Below, piece after piece: positions 21,478-29,210 of a DNA stretch of 35,123 nt (position 1 is the first letter of the stretch; each line of letters starts with the position of its first letter). A program made the translations under genes and the position numbers. Below the pieces are notes generated by a model, which worked only from the letters and a program-made list of their open reading frames with translations, made no database searches and was not told the DNA's origin. Where the stretch lies: positions 1-35,123 of IMG/VR virus record IMGVR_UViG_3300017992_000008, one strand, 5' to 3'. The stretch is from a virus.

Positions 21478-22218
21478 ATGGATAAGAGAGAATTAATAGA
21501 AATCATAAATGCTGTAATTGACAGCAAGGGATTAGGACAAGTCAAAGACGTACAAGGTAAACTACAGAGCGATGACCTAGATAAGTTAGCACCAGCTTTA
21601 TCAGCAATGCAAGGTAAATACAAGACCGTTCTACCAACAAGAAAGAACCCTAGATTCAACAGTGACTATGCAGAGCTTGACAGCATACTAGGATCAGTCA
21701 GAAAACTTATGCCAGAGTTTGGATTTAGCCTAATGCAACGTGAAGAGACATATGATGGTATAAGATACTTGAGAACAACTCTTCTACACAACAGTGGCCA
21801 ATACATCTCAGCATTTATAGAGGTAGTACCAGATAATATAAATAAAAATTTAGTACAGGCATACGGAAGTGCTTTGTCATACCACAAGAGATACTCCGCT
21901 CAATCACTACTTGGTATAACTGTAAGCAAAGACCCTTACGACAATGATGGTGAACCAATGGAAGAACAAAATAAGATCAAGACGCAAGAAAAGACACAAG
22001 ACAGATCTAAACCTCAAAAGAATGATACTCTTCTTTCTGATGGCGAAGTTACATTTATAAAGAATAGACTTAAAGGACATGAAGACATCAAGAAACAACT
22101 TTTAAATGATCTACGTAAACCAACTATAGATATGTGCCTCAAAAGCATGTTTGATGTGATAGTAGAATATATTGATAATAGTTTAAAATTAAAACAAAAG
22201 AATAATCGTCTCACTTAA
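21478..22218 (+). CDS. erf: ERF-family single-strand annealing protein, 246 aa
   Basis: ERF proteins (P22 Erf type) anneal complementary single strands during phage recombination and genome circularisation. The family core is visible at about 55-147: KNPRFNSDYAELDSILGSVR (the conserved N-P-x-F-x-S-x-Y-A-x-L block), then FGFSLMQ, TTLLHNSGQYI (the L-x-H-x-S-G motif) and AYGSALSYHKRYSAQSLLGI (the G-S-A-x-x-Y-x-x-R-Y motif). The C-terminal part is polar with a Lys-rich tail. A ribosome site (AGGAG) lies upstream of the ATG at 21478, 23 bases from the previous stop, so both genes share a transcript. No matching 5'-3' exonuclease is apparent nearby. Confidence 0.88.
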   Translation: MDKRELIEIINAVIDSKGLGQVKDVQGKLQSDDLDKLAPALSAMQGKYKTVLPTRKNPRFNSDYAELDSILGSVRKLMPEFGFSLMQREETYDGIRYLRTTLLHNSGQYISAFIEVVPDNINKNLVQAYGSALSYHKRYSAQSLLGITVSKDPYDNDGEPMEEQNKIKTQEKTQDRSKPQKNDTLLSDGEVTFIKNRLKGHEDIKKQLLNDLRKPTIDMCLKSMFDVIVEYIDNSLKLKQKNNRLT

Positions 22219-22251
22219 TACTACAATTCTTTCTTAGCTCACTTCATAGCT

Positions 22252-22279
22252 GCCCCCAACAGAACTGCTTGTCGGGGGC
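22252..22279. terminator. Convergent hairpin between the ERF operon and the tRNA/fibre block
   Basis: GCCCCCAACA and TGTCGGGGGC pair over 10 bases, with an A-C mismatch in plus-strand RNA that becomes a G-U pair in minus-strand RNA; the loop is 8 bases. It sits about 34 bases past the ERF stop and 46 bases beyond the tRNA end, and TTTT follows on the plus side. A two-way terminator is likely. Confidence 0.55.
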
Positions 22280-22302
22280 GGTTACTTTTGGGGGATCTAT
22301 CC

Positions 22303-22317
22303 GTGACATAATGTCAC
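22303..22317. promoter_or_regulatory. 15-base palindrome beside the tRNA gene
   Basis: GTGACATAATGTCAC has 7-base arms around one central A. It lies eight bases from the 3' end of the tRNA gene. Candidate roles are an operator, a processing signal or a recombination site. No recombinase gene is present to support the last. Confidence 0.4.
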
Positions 22318-22324
22318 ACCTTCA

Positions 22325-22397
22325 TAGCCCTAGGGGGAATTGAACCCACCGACTCCGTCTTGAAAGAACGACGTCCTCACCACTAGACTATAGGGCC
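22325..22397 (-). tRNA. tRNA-Glu (anticodon UUC)
   Basis: A full cloverleaf is readable. The 7-bp acceptor stem (GGCCCTA with TAGGGCT) has a G-U first pair. The D arm carries TAGTGGTGA, the anticodon stem-loop TCGTT-CTTTCAA-GACGG has UUC at 22364-22362, and the T loop is TTCAATT on a stem with one U-C mismatch. The 3' CCA is not encoded. The 5' end begins directly after the stop of the upstream 100-residue gene, so it is probably cut out of the fibre-operon transcript. Phage tRNAs often supplement host decoding of codons that the phage uses more. Confidence 0.85.
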
Positions 22398-22700
22398 TTA
22401 AATTTCAACCGCTATTGCCTCGTCTTTAGCTTTCCTATCTTTATAATCCTGACGAGCAAATATAGCTTCTGCAAAAGCATCGGGCTGCACAGGAATTGAC
22501 TCTGCACCCTCCGCAATCAAGATTGGCTCCCAGTGAGCTTTCAATCTCTTATAACATTGCTCATACTTATGCTTTAAAGCATACTCTACTCTTCTCTTCA
22601 TGTCAGCATCAAAGATATCTGAATTGATATCGTTCTTGATAACGTTCTTTTGTGTTTCTGTAAGCGAAAATAATTCTTTATCATCTACTGAAATTTTCAT
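22398..22700 (-). CDS. Unknown small protein between fibre gene and tRNA, 100 aa
   Basis: AAAGGA precedes the ATG. The protein is charged, with an N-terminal SVDDKELFSLTETQKNVIKN, a Tyr-rich helix (RRVEYALKHKYEQCYKRLKA), a Trp segment (HWEPILIAEGAESIPVQPD) and a final DAFAEAIFARQDYKDR. Similar small proteins follow tail-fibre genes in other phages, and I read it as a conserved accessory, but no function is known to me. It directly abuts the tRNA. Confidence 0.5.
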   Translation of the reverse strand: MKISVDDKELFSLTETQKNVIKNDINSDIFDADMKRRVEYALKHKYEQCYKRLKAHWEPILIAEGAESIPVQPDAFAEAIFARQDYKDRKAKDEAIAVEI

Positions 22701-22713
22701 AGAAATCCTTTCT

Positions 22714-25700
22714 TTAACTTAGTAAGCATCCACTTATATGAGTATTATATGGAGAGCTTGTACCATTAATATCAACAACATCACTTGCCTCACCAACAAC
22801 ACGCACAACGAATGTACATGTATCAGAAGCGTCCATGTCAGCTATAACCGATATACTTGTCCCTGTCTGTGGAGTGCCATTTGGATCTACAACAAATTGA
22901 TAGCTTCTATTTGAAGTTACAACACGCGTATTAATTAATGTAGCGGAAGCTGTCATATTCTGGTATAACACAGAATAATTAATCTGATATTTACCAGTTA
23001 CTGGCGCTGTAAATGTACCGTTAGTATTAAAATCACTTCCAATATCATATACTTCTGTAAACGCAACATTAGTACCCAATGTATATGCTGTACCTGCTCC
23101 TGTTACATTGTTATCAGAGCTGCCAAGATATGCTAAAAATCTAACATTCTCTAACGATCCCAGTTGTCCATTAGAATCTATAATCAAAGACCCATCATGA
23201 CCACCACTAGGCGTTGTGTTATATATACCTGCAATAAAGCACGTATCTTGTTCAAAGTTGCCTGTGCCTTGAGTACCTATGCGTATGGTGTTATTATCGC
23301 CTGCTATGCCAGCATTAGATATGCATATATTATCTGAATCATTTGTTGTAAGAGAATCACCTCCCGTATTTCCAAGACAGATATTATTTGATCCACTGAC
23401 AAGGTTACCTAATGCTGTTGATCCTATAGCTAGATTATTGCTACCTGTGGTAAGCTTTTCCGCTGCCAATCTACCTATAAGCATATTGCTATCACCAGAT
23501 GTAACACTCTTCCCTGCTTCTGTTCCTATACCAACATTAAAACTACCATCCAGAACATCTTCTAAGGCTAATCCTCCAATTGCAACATTTGATATACCAT
23601 CTGCCACACTTGTTAAGGCATTATACCCAAATGCCATATTATAATTGCCAGTTGTTAAAGCATCCAATGTTCCAGATCCAGCACTAACATTATATGATCC
23701 ACTTAAAGTTCCATTACCAGCATTTGCACCAATAAATACATTATCTGTTCCATAAGTATGAAATACTCTTGTACTATTAATCTCTATGACACCCTCAGTT
23801 AATGCAGCATTTGTGGTAGGAAGATTAAGATTATTTGTTCCAATGATGTCACCAACAGTTCCAAGCTGTCCACTAGCATCAGTAAGTACTGTACCAGTAA
23901 CTGCGCCTGTTGGCGTTGTGTTATATATACCAGCTATAAAGCACGTATCTTGTTCACCATTACCCGTGCCCTGCGTTCCTATACGTATAGTGTTATTATC
24001 CCCGACCGTTCCAGAACTCGATATAAGAATATTGTCACTATCTGTCCCTGTTAATGCTGATCCAGCTGCGTTACCCATACCAACATTGTAGCTACCCGTT
24101 GTAATACTAGCTAATGCATTATTTCCTAAGCAAGAGTTCCTCTCTCCGCTTGTAACCTCCAACATCGAATTGATACCAATACTCATATTAAACAGAGCAG
24201 TTGTAGCAGCTTTAAGCGATTGTGTACCTATAGCTATATTTTGAGTGCCACCTTGAAGTGTAGTCAATGCATCATATCCTATAGCTACATTGTCATCGTC
24301 GTTAGATGCGCCACTCAAATTGTCCAACGCGTTTACACCAATACCTATGTTTCTTATTGCGTTAGCATTCATTGTTCCATTACCGGCATTTGCTCCGATA
24401 AAAGTATTGCTAGTGCCAAACGTATGAAATATTCTTGTGCCATTCTGCTCAATGACGCCTTCAGATAAGGCAGCATTCGTTGTAGGAAGATTTAAATTAC
24501 CTGCAGACGCCGTTATATCTCCTGTTGTTGCAGTCACCCCTGTACCCGCTGTAAGCGATCCTGATACAGATGGGCTGTTGTCCAGGTTAACTGTTACAGT
24601 TGAAGTTGCTCCCGCAGTGTTCATATTTGAGCCACCTGCTACTGTAAATACTGCTGATGCTGCCTGAGCAGAGCCACTGTCAGTTGTCATTGTAAGATCA
24701 TCTATAGTTTCTAAAGCAGATTGTACTGTTGTATCAGCTGCACTTAATATATGGTCAAAGTTAGTTGTATCTGTAAGCACCAAGGACGCAGTTGTTGCAG
24801 TTACCCCAGAGAAACTTGTTCTAGCAGTCTCCTTGGCAATAACTACTTGAACTATCGATGTAGTAGATTCTTCAAATACTATATAACCAAGCTGGGCTAG
24901 CTCTAAAGCTGCCAGCTCTCCAGTAGCTGTAGGAATAGAGTCGTTAGCAATAGCAGTGTCAGCAGCAGCCAAGTTGTTATACTCAGCGTCACCCATAACA
25001 GAAAAGTATACAGGTGTAGCAGAATTAAGATTGTCTTTGCTTACATATAATCTATTAACAGTATATTTATTACTTCCAATTGCTGTTGGTGTCCCTGCAT
25101 TGTTCCAGGTGCCATCAAACGTATCACTCTGCGCATTGCGTGCCCACTTGCCTGAGCCCAAGGTATAATACTGTTCAAATGTTTCAGCTACACCTCCACT
25201 GTCTGGAATAGTAGTTTCAAGTCCATGATCCTCAAGCTCATCTGCTCCTGATATCTCTATCTTTTGAGTGCCGTTAAGAGTAATATTAGCACCACCTTGC
25301 TTATCAGATATAACAGGCCCTATTGTATCGTGTGCCCACACAGATGCTTTCCATGGAAATTCGAATGGATGATTTTCTTTAACCGTGACCTGGATATTAG
25401 TGCCTGTTGTAGAGTCTCTTAAGCATTCGAACAAGACTATATAATCACTAAACAATGTATCTGAATATGACGTCGTCTTGCCTATAGTGCCAGTATTATC
25501 AATATAAATATAATAAGTATTACCAGCTGTCATACCAGTTACAGTCTGTGGAGCTGTCCATGTTACTTGCACACCTTTAATATATCCAGTACCTGCTTGT
25601 GATACTGTGAACTGACCAAGTGTAGTATCGTCAAAATATGGTGCTCCACCTGACCATCCTTCAAATCCTGAATCAGACTTTAGGACGTCAGACGTATCCA

Positions 25701-25971
25701 ATGTTGTAGTACTTCCAGCGCCAGATGTAGATAATGGTCCTGATGCCCCTACAACGCTAAACGCTCCACTAGCTGGAGTGCAAGTGCCTGAGTCCGTTGT
25801 AATTGATGTAGGAACTGCATCAAAATCAATATCTCTATCATCTACTGTCCACGTACGAGTGGTCGCTGTTGTTACGCCAGATACATCTACAGTAACTTCT
25901 TTAGTAATATCTGTGCTATCAGTTACTGTAAGTGGCCCAGTCTTGTTATTTATCGAATTTTTCGTTGCCAT
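22714..25971 (-). CDS. Large tail-fibre protein with YadA-head-like repeats and C1q-like tip, 1085 aa
   Basis: Residues 1-90 are nearly the same as the start of the 245-residue neighbour (MATKNSINNKTGPLT, then DDRDIDFDAV and SGTCTP), so this is probably the virion-attachment part. Residues 100-420 are a beta-rich shaft (GSGKWARNAQSD; YFSVMGDAEYNNL). Two long cassettes (about 491-705 and 725-930) carry short repeats with alternating IGxxAL/TTGxxN patterns like trimeric-adhesin head domains, each ending IRIGTQGTGN-x-EQDTCFIAGIYNTTP. The last about 140 residues form a C1q-like jelly-roll-type domain (FTAPVTGKYQINYSV; MDASDTCTFVVRV). It probably binds the host surface. AAGGGGG precedes the ATG. 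Confidence 0.7.
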   Translation of the reverse strand: MATKNSINNKTGPLTVTDSTDITKEVTVDVSGVTTATTRTWTVDDRDIDFDAVPTSITTDSGTCTPASGAFSVVGASGPLSTSGAGSTTTLDTSDVLKSDSGFEGWSGGAPYFDDTTLGQFTVSQAGTGYIKGVQVTWTAPQTVTGMTAGNTYYIYIDNTGTIGKTTSYSDTLFSDYIVLFECLRDSTTGTNIQVTVKENHPFEFPWKASVWAHDTIGPVISDKQGGANITLNGTQKIEISGADELEDHGLETTIPDSGGVAETFEQYYTLGSGKWARNAQSDTFDGTWNNAGTPTAIGSNKYTVNRLYVSKDNLNSATPVYFSVMGDAEYNNLAAADTAIANDSIPTATGELAALELAQLGYIVFEESTTSIVQVVIAKETARTSFSGVTATTASLVLTDTTNFDHILSAADTTVQSALETIDDLTMTTDSGSAQAASAVFTVAGGSNMNTAGATSTVTVNLDNSPSVSGSLTAGTGVTATTGDITASAGNLNLPTTNAALSEGVIEQNGTRIFHTFGTSNTFIGANAGNGTMNANAIRNIGIGVNALDNLSGASNDDDNVAIGYDALTTLQGGTQNIAIGTQSLKAATTALFNMSIGINSMLEVTSGERNSCLGNNALASITTGSYNVGMGNAAGSALTGTDSDNILISSSGTVGDNNTIRIGTQGTGNGEQDTCFIAGIYNTTPTGAVTGTVLTDASGQLGTVGDIIGTNNLNLPTTNAALTEGVIEINSTRVFHTYGTDNVFIGANAGNGTLSGSYNVSAGSGTLDALTTGNYNMAFGYNALTSVADGISNVAIGGLALEDVLDGSFNVGIGTEAGKSVTSGDSNMLIGRLAAEKLTTGSNNLAIGSTALGNLVSGSNNICLGNTGGDSLTTNDSDNICISNAGIAGDNNTIRIGTQGTGNFEQDTCFIAGIYNTTPSGGHDGSLIIDSNGQLGSLENVRFLAYLGSSDNNVTGAGTAYTLGTNVAFTEVYDIGSDFNTNGTFTAPVTGKYQINYSVLYQNMTASATLINTRVVTSNRSYQFVVDPNGTPQTGTSISVIADMDASDTCTFVVRVVGEASDVVDINGTSSPYNTHISGCLLS

Positions 25972-26188
25972 CGACTACCCCCTTAGAAGCATTGTATTCG
26001 TTCTCTTCTTTCTTAATTCCTTCTTTCTCTTCTGGTGTAAAATCAATCTCTATCCCTGTCTTCGCTTCGATAATCTGCTCAGCTATCTGCTCTAATGCAT
26101 TGTCTTTCTTCTTGATAATTATTGTTGATATTGCACCAACAATGAGAGAAACACCAACTATTATTGCTCCGACTAAATTTAAACTCAT
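25946..26188 (-). CDS. Small membrane protein between the two fibre genes, 80 aa
   Basis: A hydrophobic N-terminal helix (SLNLVGAIIVGVSLIVGAIS, about 2-24) is followed by a basic turn (KKKD) and a charged helix (NALEQIAEQIIEAKTGIEID). The C-terminal codons overlap the start of the 1085-residue fibre by 26 bases. GGAG precedes the ATG. Such short proteins (helix plus E-rich tail with an AEQIIEAKTG motif) recur in phage structural blocks and are sometimes called holin-like, but I cannot show it. A shortened relic copy lies upstream of the other fibre (26945-26986). Confidence 0.5.
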   Translation of the reverse strand: MSLNLVGAIIVGVSLIVGAISTIIIKKKDNALEQIAEQIIEAKTGIEIDFTPEEKEGIKKEENEYNASKGVVDGNEKFDK

Positions 26189-26203
26189 AACTAACTCCTC
26201 AAA

Positions 26204-26941
26204 TTAACCAACTAAATTACCAGAGAACCATGTATTGAATGGAGTTCCGGCTCCGCCAACATCAATATCTTTTAGCCCAGAAGTAACAGTAACTTCAAGC
26301 TTTGCAGTATCAGAAGAATCCATGTCTATAAGGATAGAACCTGCAACACTAAGTTCACCTCCAGTAGAACATGCATATGGGTTACATTTATGCACAAGAA
26401 AACTCCCATTACTAGAGTTTAATACTAGAGTGTAGAATGTATCACTAGAATCAAAATCTTGCATATTTACAGCAAAATCAAACCTATATTTGGCTGTACT
26501 GGGCGCGGTAAATACGCCAGTACTTGCATTAAAATCAGATCCCGCATCAAACATCTCGGTAAACCCTTCAGTGCTGCCTACCACATGCGTCGTCCCATCA
26601 CCAGTTACATTGTCCTCATTCTCTGATAGTCTTGCCAGAAATCCTACATCTAAACTTCCTGCGCCACCAGCAGTTACTGTAATTGTACTACCACTTGCTG
26701 ATGTTGAACCTCCAGATCCAACTATGGAGAACGAGCCTCCTGCCGGTGTGCAGGTTCCTGAATCTGTACTTATAGAAGTAGCTACTGCATCAAAGTCTAT
26801 ATTTCTATCATCCATAGTCCAAGTACGTGTAGTGCCTGTACTTACTGGGCTGACATCATATAATATTTCTTTGGTAATGTCAGCACTGTCAGTAATAGTA
26901 AGCGGCCCAGTCTTATTATTTATCGAGTTTTTCGTTGCCAT
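26204..26941 (-). CDS. Short tail-fibre paralogue with C1q-like tip, 245 aa
   Basis: The first 90 residues match the large fibre (MATKNSINNKTGPLTITDSA, then DDRNIDFDAVATS, then SGTCTPAGG). The remaining 150 form a C1q/TNF-like jelly-roll domain of the same family as the tip of the large fibre (FTEMFDAGSDFN, then FTAPSTAKYRFDF, then MDSSDTAKLEVTVTSG, ending FNTWFSGNLVG). It is thus attachment part plus receptor tip without the shaft, probably a second receptor-binding protein or a cap. AAGGAG precedes the ATG. The relic upstream and the shared 5' flank show descent by tandem duplication. Confidence 0.7.
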   Translation of the reverse strand: MATKNSINNKTGPLTITDSADITKEILYDVSPVSTGTTRTWTMDDRNIDFDAVATSISTDSGTCTPAGGSFSIVGSGGSTSASGSTITVTAGGAGSLDVGFLARLSENEDNVTGDGTTHVVGSTEGFTEMFDAGSDFNASTGVFTAPSTAKYRFDFAVNMQDFDSSDTFYTLVLNSSNGSFLVHKCNPYACSTGGELSVAGSILIDMDSSDTAKLEVTVTSGLKDIDVGGAGTPFNTWFSGNLVG

Positions 26942-26944
26942 CGA

Positions 26945-26986
26945 CTATCTCCTTAGAAGCATTACTCCGATTATATTTAAACTCAC
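26945..26986 (-). pseudogene. Remnant of a second copy of the 80-aa membrane-protein gene
   Basis: These bases read VSLNIIGVMLLRR then stop. The first seven codons match the start of the 80-residue gene (MSLNLVGAI). The last part reads NASKG-type codons in the other frame, matching the 3' end of that gene before the shared fibre start. An internal deletion of about 200 bases joined the two. The bases then run straight into the fibre start, exactly as in the intact copy. Confidence 0.65.
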
Positions 26987-26988
26987 AA

Positions 26989-27141
26989 CTAACTCCCATA
27001 TTCTGAAGCATAGCGTGCCCTAATGCTCGCTTGTGCTTTAGTTTTTGAACTTGAATATCCAACAACTTTCCAGCGACCGTTCTCCTTCTTGTAGATCGGC
27101 CAACCTTTCTTAGTTTTTTTAGATCCTGTCTTCCATGGCAT
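26989..27141 (-). CDS. Small basic protein, 50 aa
   Basis: The ATG at 27141 follows AGGAG by five bases. The product is Lys/Arg/Ser-rich with aromatic residues (MPWKTGSKKTKKGWPIYKKE, then GRWKVVGYSSSKTKAQASIR, ending ARYASEYGS). The short form, in which a strand pattern with W-x-V is followed by K-x-K-A-x-x-x-x-R, is typical of tiny phage and virus proteins of unknown role. It lies between the 536-residue fibre and the short fibre. Confidence 0.6.
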   Translation of the reverse strand: MPWKTGSKKTKKGWPIYKKENGRWKVVGYSSSKTKAQASIRARYASEYGS

Positions 27142-27150
27142 TATAAACTC

Positions 27151-28761
27151 CTATACTATTGTCCAGTTTCCCTTACTGCTTAAGACTGTCCATGTCGTGT
27201 TAGCAACAGTACACAACAATTCTACAGCGTCATAATCATCTGTAGACTCAATATAGCCACCTACTCCAACTGTCGTAGCACTAACTTCATCCCAAATAAT
27301 CTGCTCCCCGGCATTCTGGGATACCTTAACTCCACCTGCACCTTTACCACATATGCGCACAACAGAACCAAGAGCCGCTGTATCAGGTAAAGTCACATCT
27401 ACTTGCGCTGCGTTATTTGTGATATATCCAGTGTCTACTGCGGCTGCTTGCGTGGTTCCGGTTACTTCTGACCATGTAATACCACCACCTGAGATTGTAA
27501 CAGTATTACCTGCTCCATCAGTAGATAGAGAGCCAGAGCCAACAATATTTATGATACCTCCGGCAGGTGTAGCAGTAGTTCCATCTGTCGCATATGATGT
27601 TGCAACCTCGTCCATATCAATATCACGATCATCCATTGTAATAGTACGCGTAACACCATTAGATATTTGGTCGCATTGAAATACTAATTCTTTTGTATTA
27701 TCAGCATCATCATATATAGTAAATACGCTATCTGCAAACTCACTTACAACGGCAGATGCAGTAGAACCAAGTTCACCATTAGCATCTATAATGACTGTCT
27801 GATAAGCTCCTGTAGGAGTTACGCCATGAATGCCTGCTATAAATGTGTTATTTTGCTCGCCTATGCCAGTACCTTGTTTTCCTATTCGTATAACATTGTC
27901 ATCTCCAGCTACACCAATATTGCCGATTAAGATGTTATCAGAATCTGTTGTTGTTATAGCACTTCCTGCATTGTGTCCTACAGCTATATTTGAATCACCC
28001 GTAGTAATGTTTTCTAATGTAGAGGAACCTATGGCTGTATTGTTAAATCCTGTTGTAAGATTAGACAGAGAATTGAAACCTATAGCTGTAGTATCATCGC
28101 CTGTTGTGAGATTTTCTAGCGAAGAATTCCCAATTCCAACACTAGATACTGCAGTTGTAACATTCTCGCCAGAATCTCCTCCAAGAAATACGTTATCGGT
28201 TCCCAGGGCATGTAAGAACGGCACTGAATTTATCTCAATAGCTCCCTGAGTTAATGCTGCATTAGTAGTCGGAAGAGTAAGATTTCCAGCTTGTATAGCT
28301 GCATTTCCTGAAGTTACAATAAGCGCTGTCCCTGCTGTTACTGTTCCAGGAAAATCTGGATCAATAAGACTTAGATCCTGATCACACATTGTAATTTCAC
28401 GCACTGTACCTGTTGTAATCTGATCACATTCAAACGCTAATTTTGCAGTATTATCGCCATCGTCATACACCCTGAATACATTATCCGCAAACTCGTTACC
28501 TGCTGTTGCTGATATAGTTATTGTTCCTGCTCCATTGACTACATTTATATTAGCACCTGCAGTAATAGTCGAAAGCACCGGAGCTGCGCCAGTTGATCCT
28601 ATTGGGATTTGTCCATCGGTAGCAACTGCAAGCGATGTGAGTGCACCTGTAGCAGCACCTACTACTAATGCATTAGGTGTTGCCCCTACTATCTCACCTG
28701 GATTGGTAATATTAAGTGGCAGCCCTAACGATGTAGCCGCATCTATATATATTTGTGACAT
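27151..28761 (-). CDS. Fibre-type protein with YadA-head-like repeats and beta C-terminal domain, 536 aa
   Basis: The N-terminus (MSQIYIDAATSLGLPLNITN) differs from the other fibres, but the protein repeats two modules shared with them: the DDRDID-x-D-E-VATS-TDG-T-TPAGG segment and an adhesin-head cassette (about 190-330: IGNSSLENLTTGDDTTAIGF, ending IRIGKQGTGIGEQNNTFIAG). The C-terminal about 110 residues (ITWSEVTGTTQAAAVDTGYI, then LPDTAALGSVVRICGKG, ending WTVLSSKGNWTI) form a known fibre-tip-like beta domain. It probably contributes to host binding. AGGAGT precedes the ATG. Confidence 0.65.
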   Translation of the reverse strand: MSQIYIDAATSLGLPLNITNPGEIVGATPNALVVGAATGALTSLAVATDGQIPIGSTGAAPVLSTITAGANINVVNGAGTITISATAGNEFADNVFRVYDDGDNTAKLAFECDQITTGTVREITMCDQDLSLIDPDFPGTVTAGTALIVTSGNAAIQAGNLTLPTTNAALTQGAIEINSVPFLHALGTDNVFLGGDSGENVTTAVSSVGIGNSSLENLTTGDDTTAIGFNSLSNLTTGFNNTAIGSSTLENITTGDSNIAVGHNAGSAITTTDSDNILIGNIGVAGDDNVIRIGKQGTGIGEQNNTFIAGIHGVTPTGAYQTVIIDANGELGSTASAVVSEFADSVFTIYDDADNTKELVFQCDQISNGVTRTITMDDRDIDMDEVATSYATDGTTATPAGGIINIVGSGSLSTDGAGNTVTISGGGITWSEVTGTTQAAAVDTGYITNNAAQVDVTLPDTAALGSVVRICGKGAGGVKVSQNAGEQIIWDEVSATTVGVGGYIESTDDYDAVELLCTVANTTWTVLSSKGNWTIV

Positions 28762-28769
28762 AACAACTC

Positions 28770-29117
28770 CTATGTTCTATTATGATAGCCATTGGCTACG
28801 TCTACAGATCCACTTGTTGGAGCTGCGCCTGCGGTATATCTTTTGACGTACACAACTGTACCTTTAGGAAGTGCAAGCCCATCCGACGCACTATCAATAA
28901 TAATATGTCCACCTGCTGGTATAGCTAACATATCATTAGCACCATCAAAGCTTACTTTAACAGCTATATCAGTAAAATTATTAATCATAAATACTCGCGT
29001 TGGATAACCAAGTCCTGTACCAATTGCAGTATAGGCATCTACTACACCTCCAAATGCCAATGTTCGTAGAGGCTCAAACCATCCGCGCTGAGTCGATAAA
29101 TTCTGAAATCCACTCAT
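28770..29117 (-). CDS. Small beta-rich virion protein, 115 aa
   Basis: The N-terminal polar start (MSGFQNLSTQRGWFEPLRTL) is followed by beta strands (RVFMINNFTDIAVKVSFDGA; AGGHIIIDSASDGLALPKGT) and a VYVKRYTAGAAPTSGSV end, a layout typical of small phage structural proteins that pair with fibres. AGAGGAG precedes the ATG. It lies between two fibre genes, with eight bases to the following one. It may be a fibre adaptor or cap; this is inferred. Confidence 0.55.
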   Translation of the reverse strand: MSGFQNLSTQRGWFEPLRTLAFGGVVDAYTAIGTGLGYPTRVFMINNFTDIAVKVSFDGANDMLAIPAGGHIIIDSASDGLALPKGTVVYVKRYTAGAAPTSGSVDVANGYHNRT

Positions 29118-29170
29118 TATACACTCCTCTTATATTTAAAAATATTTTTAGCCATATAAGATCCTTTAAG

Positions 29171-29198
29171 ATGGCGCCCAACTTATGTCAGGCGCCAT
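29171..29198 (-). terminator. Junction hairpin after the 963-aa fibre gene
   Basis: ATGGCGCC and GGCGCCAT pair perfectly over 8 bases around a 12-base spacer, 12 bases past the fibre stop. On the plus strand TATTTTC follows, and on the minus strand CTTAAAGG follows, so a terminator would work better toward the plus side. Confidence 0.45.
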
Positions 29199-29210
29199 TA
29201 TTTTCATAAA

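Noticed and set aside
22303-22397. tRNA plus palindrome as a phage attachment site
   Set aside because: No integrase or excisionase was found, and a phage-coded functional tRNA explains the sequence.
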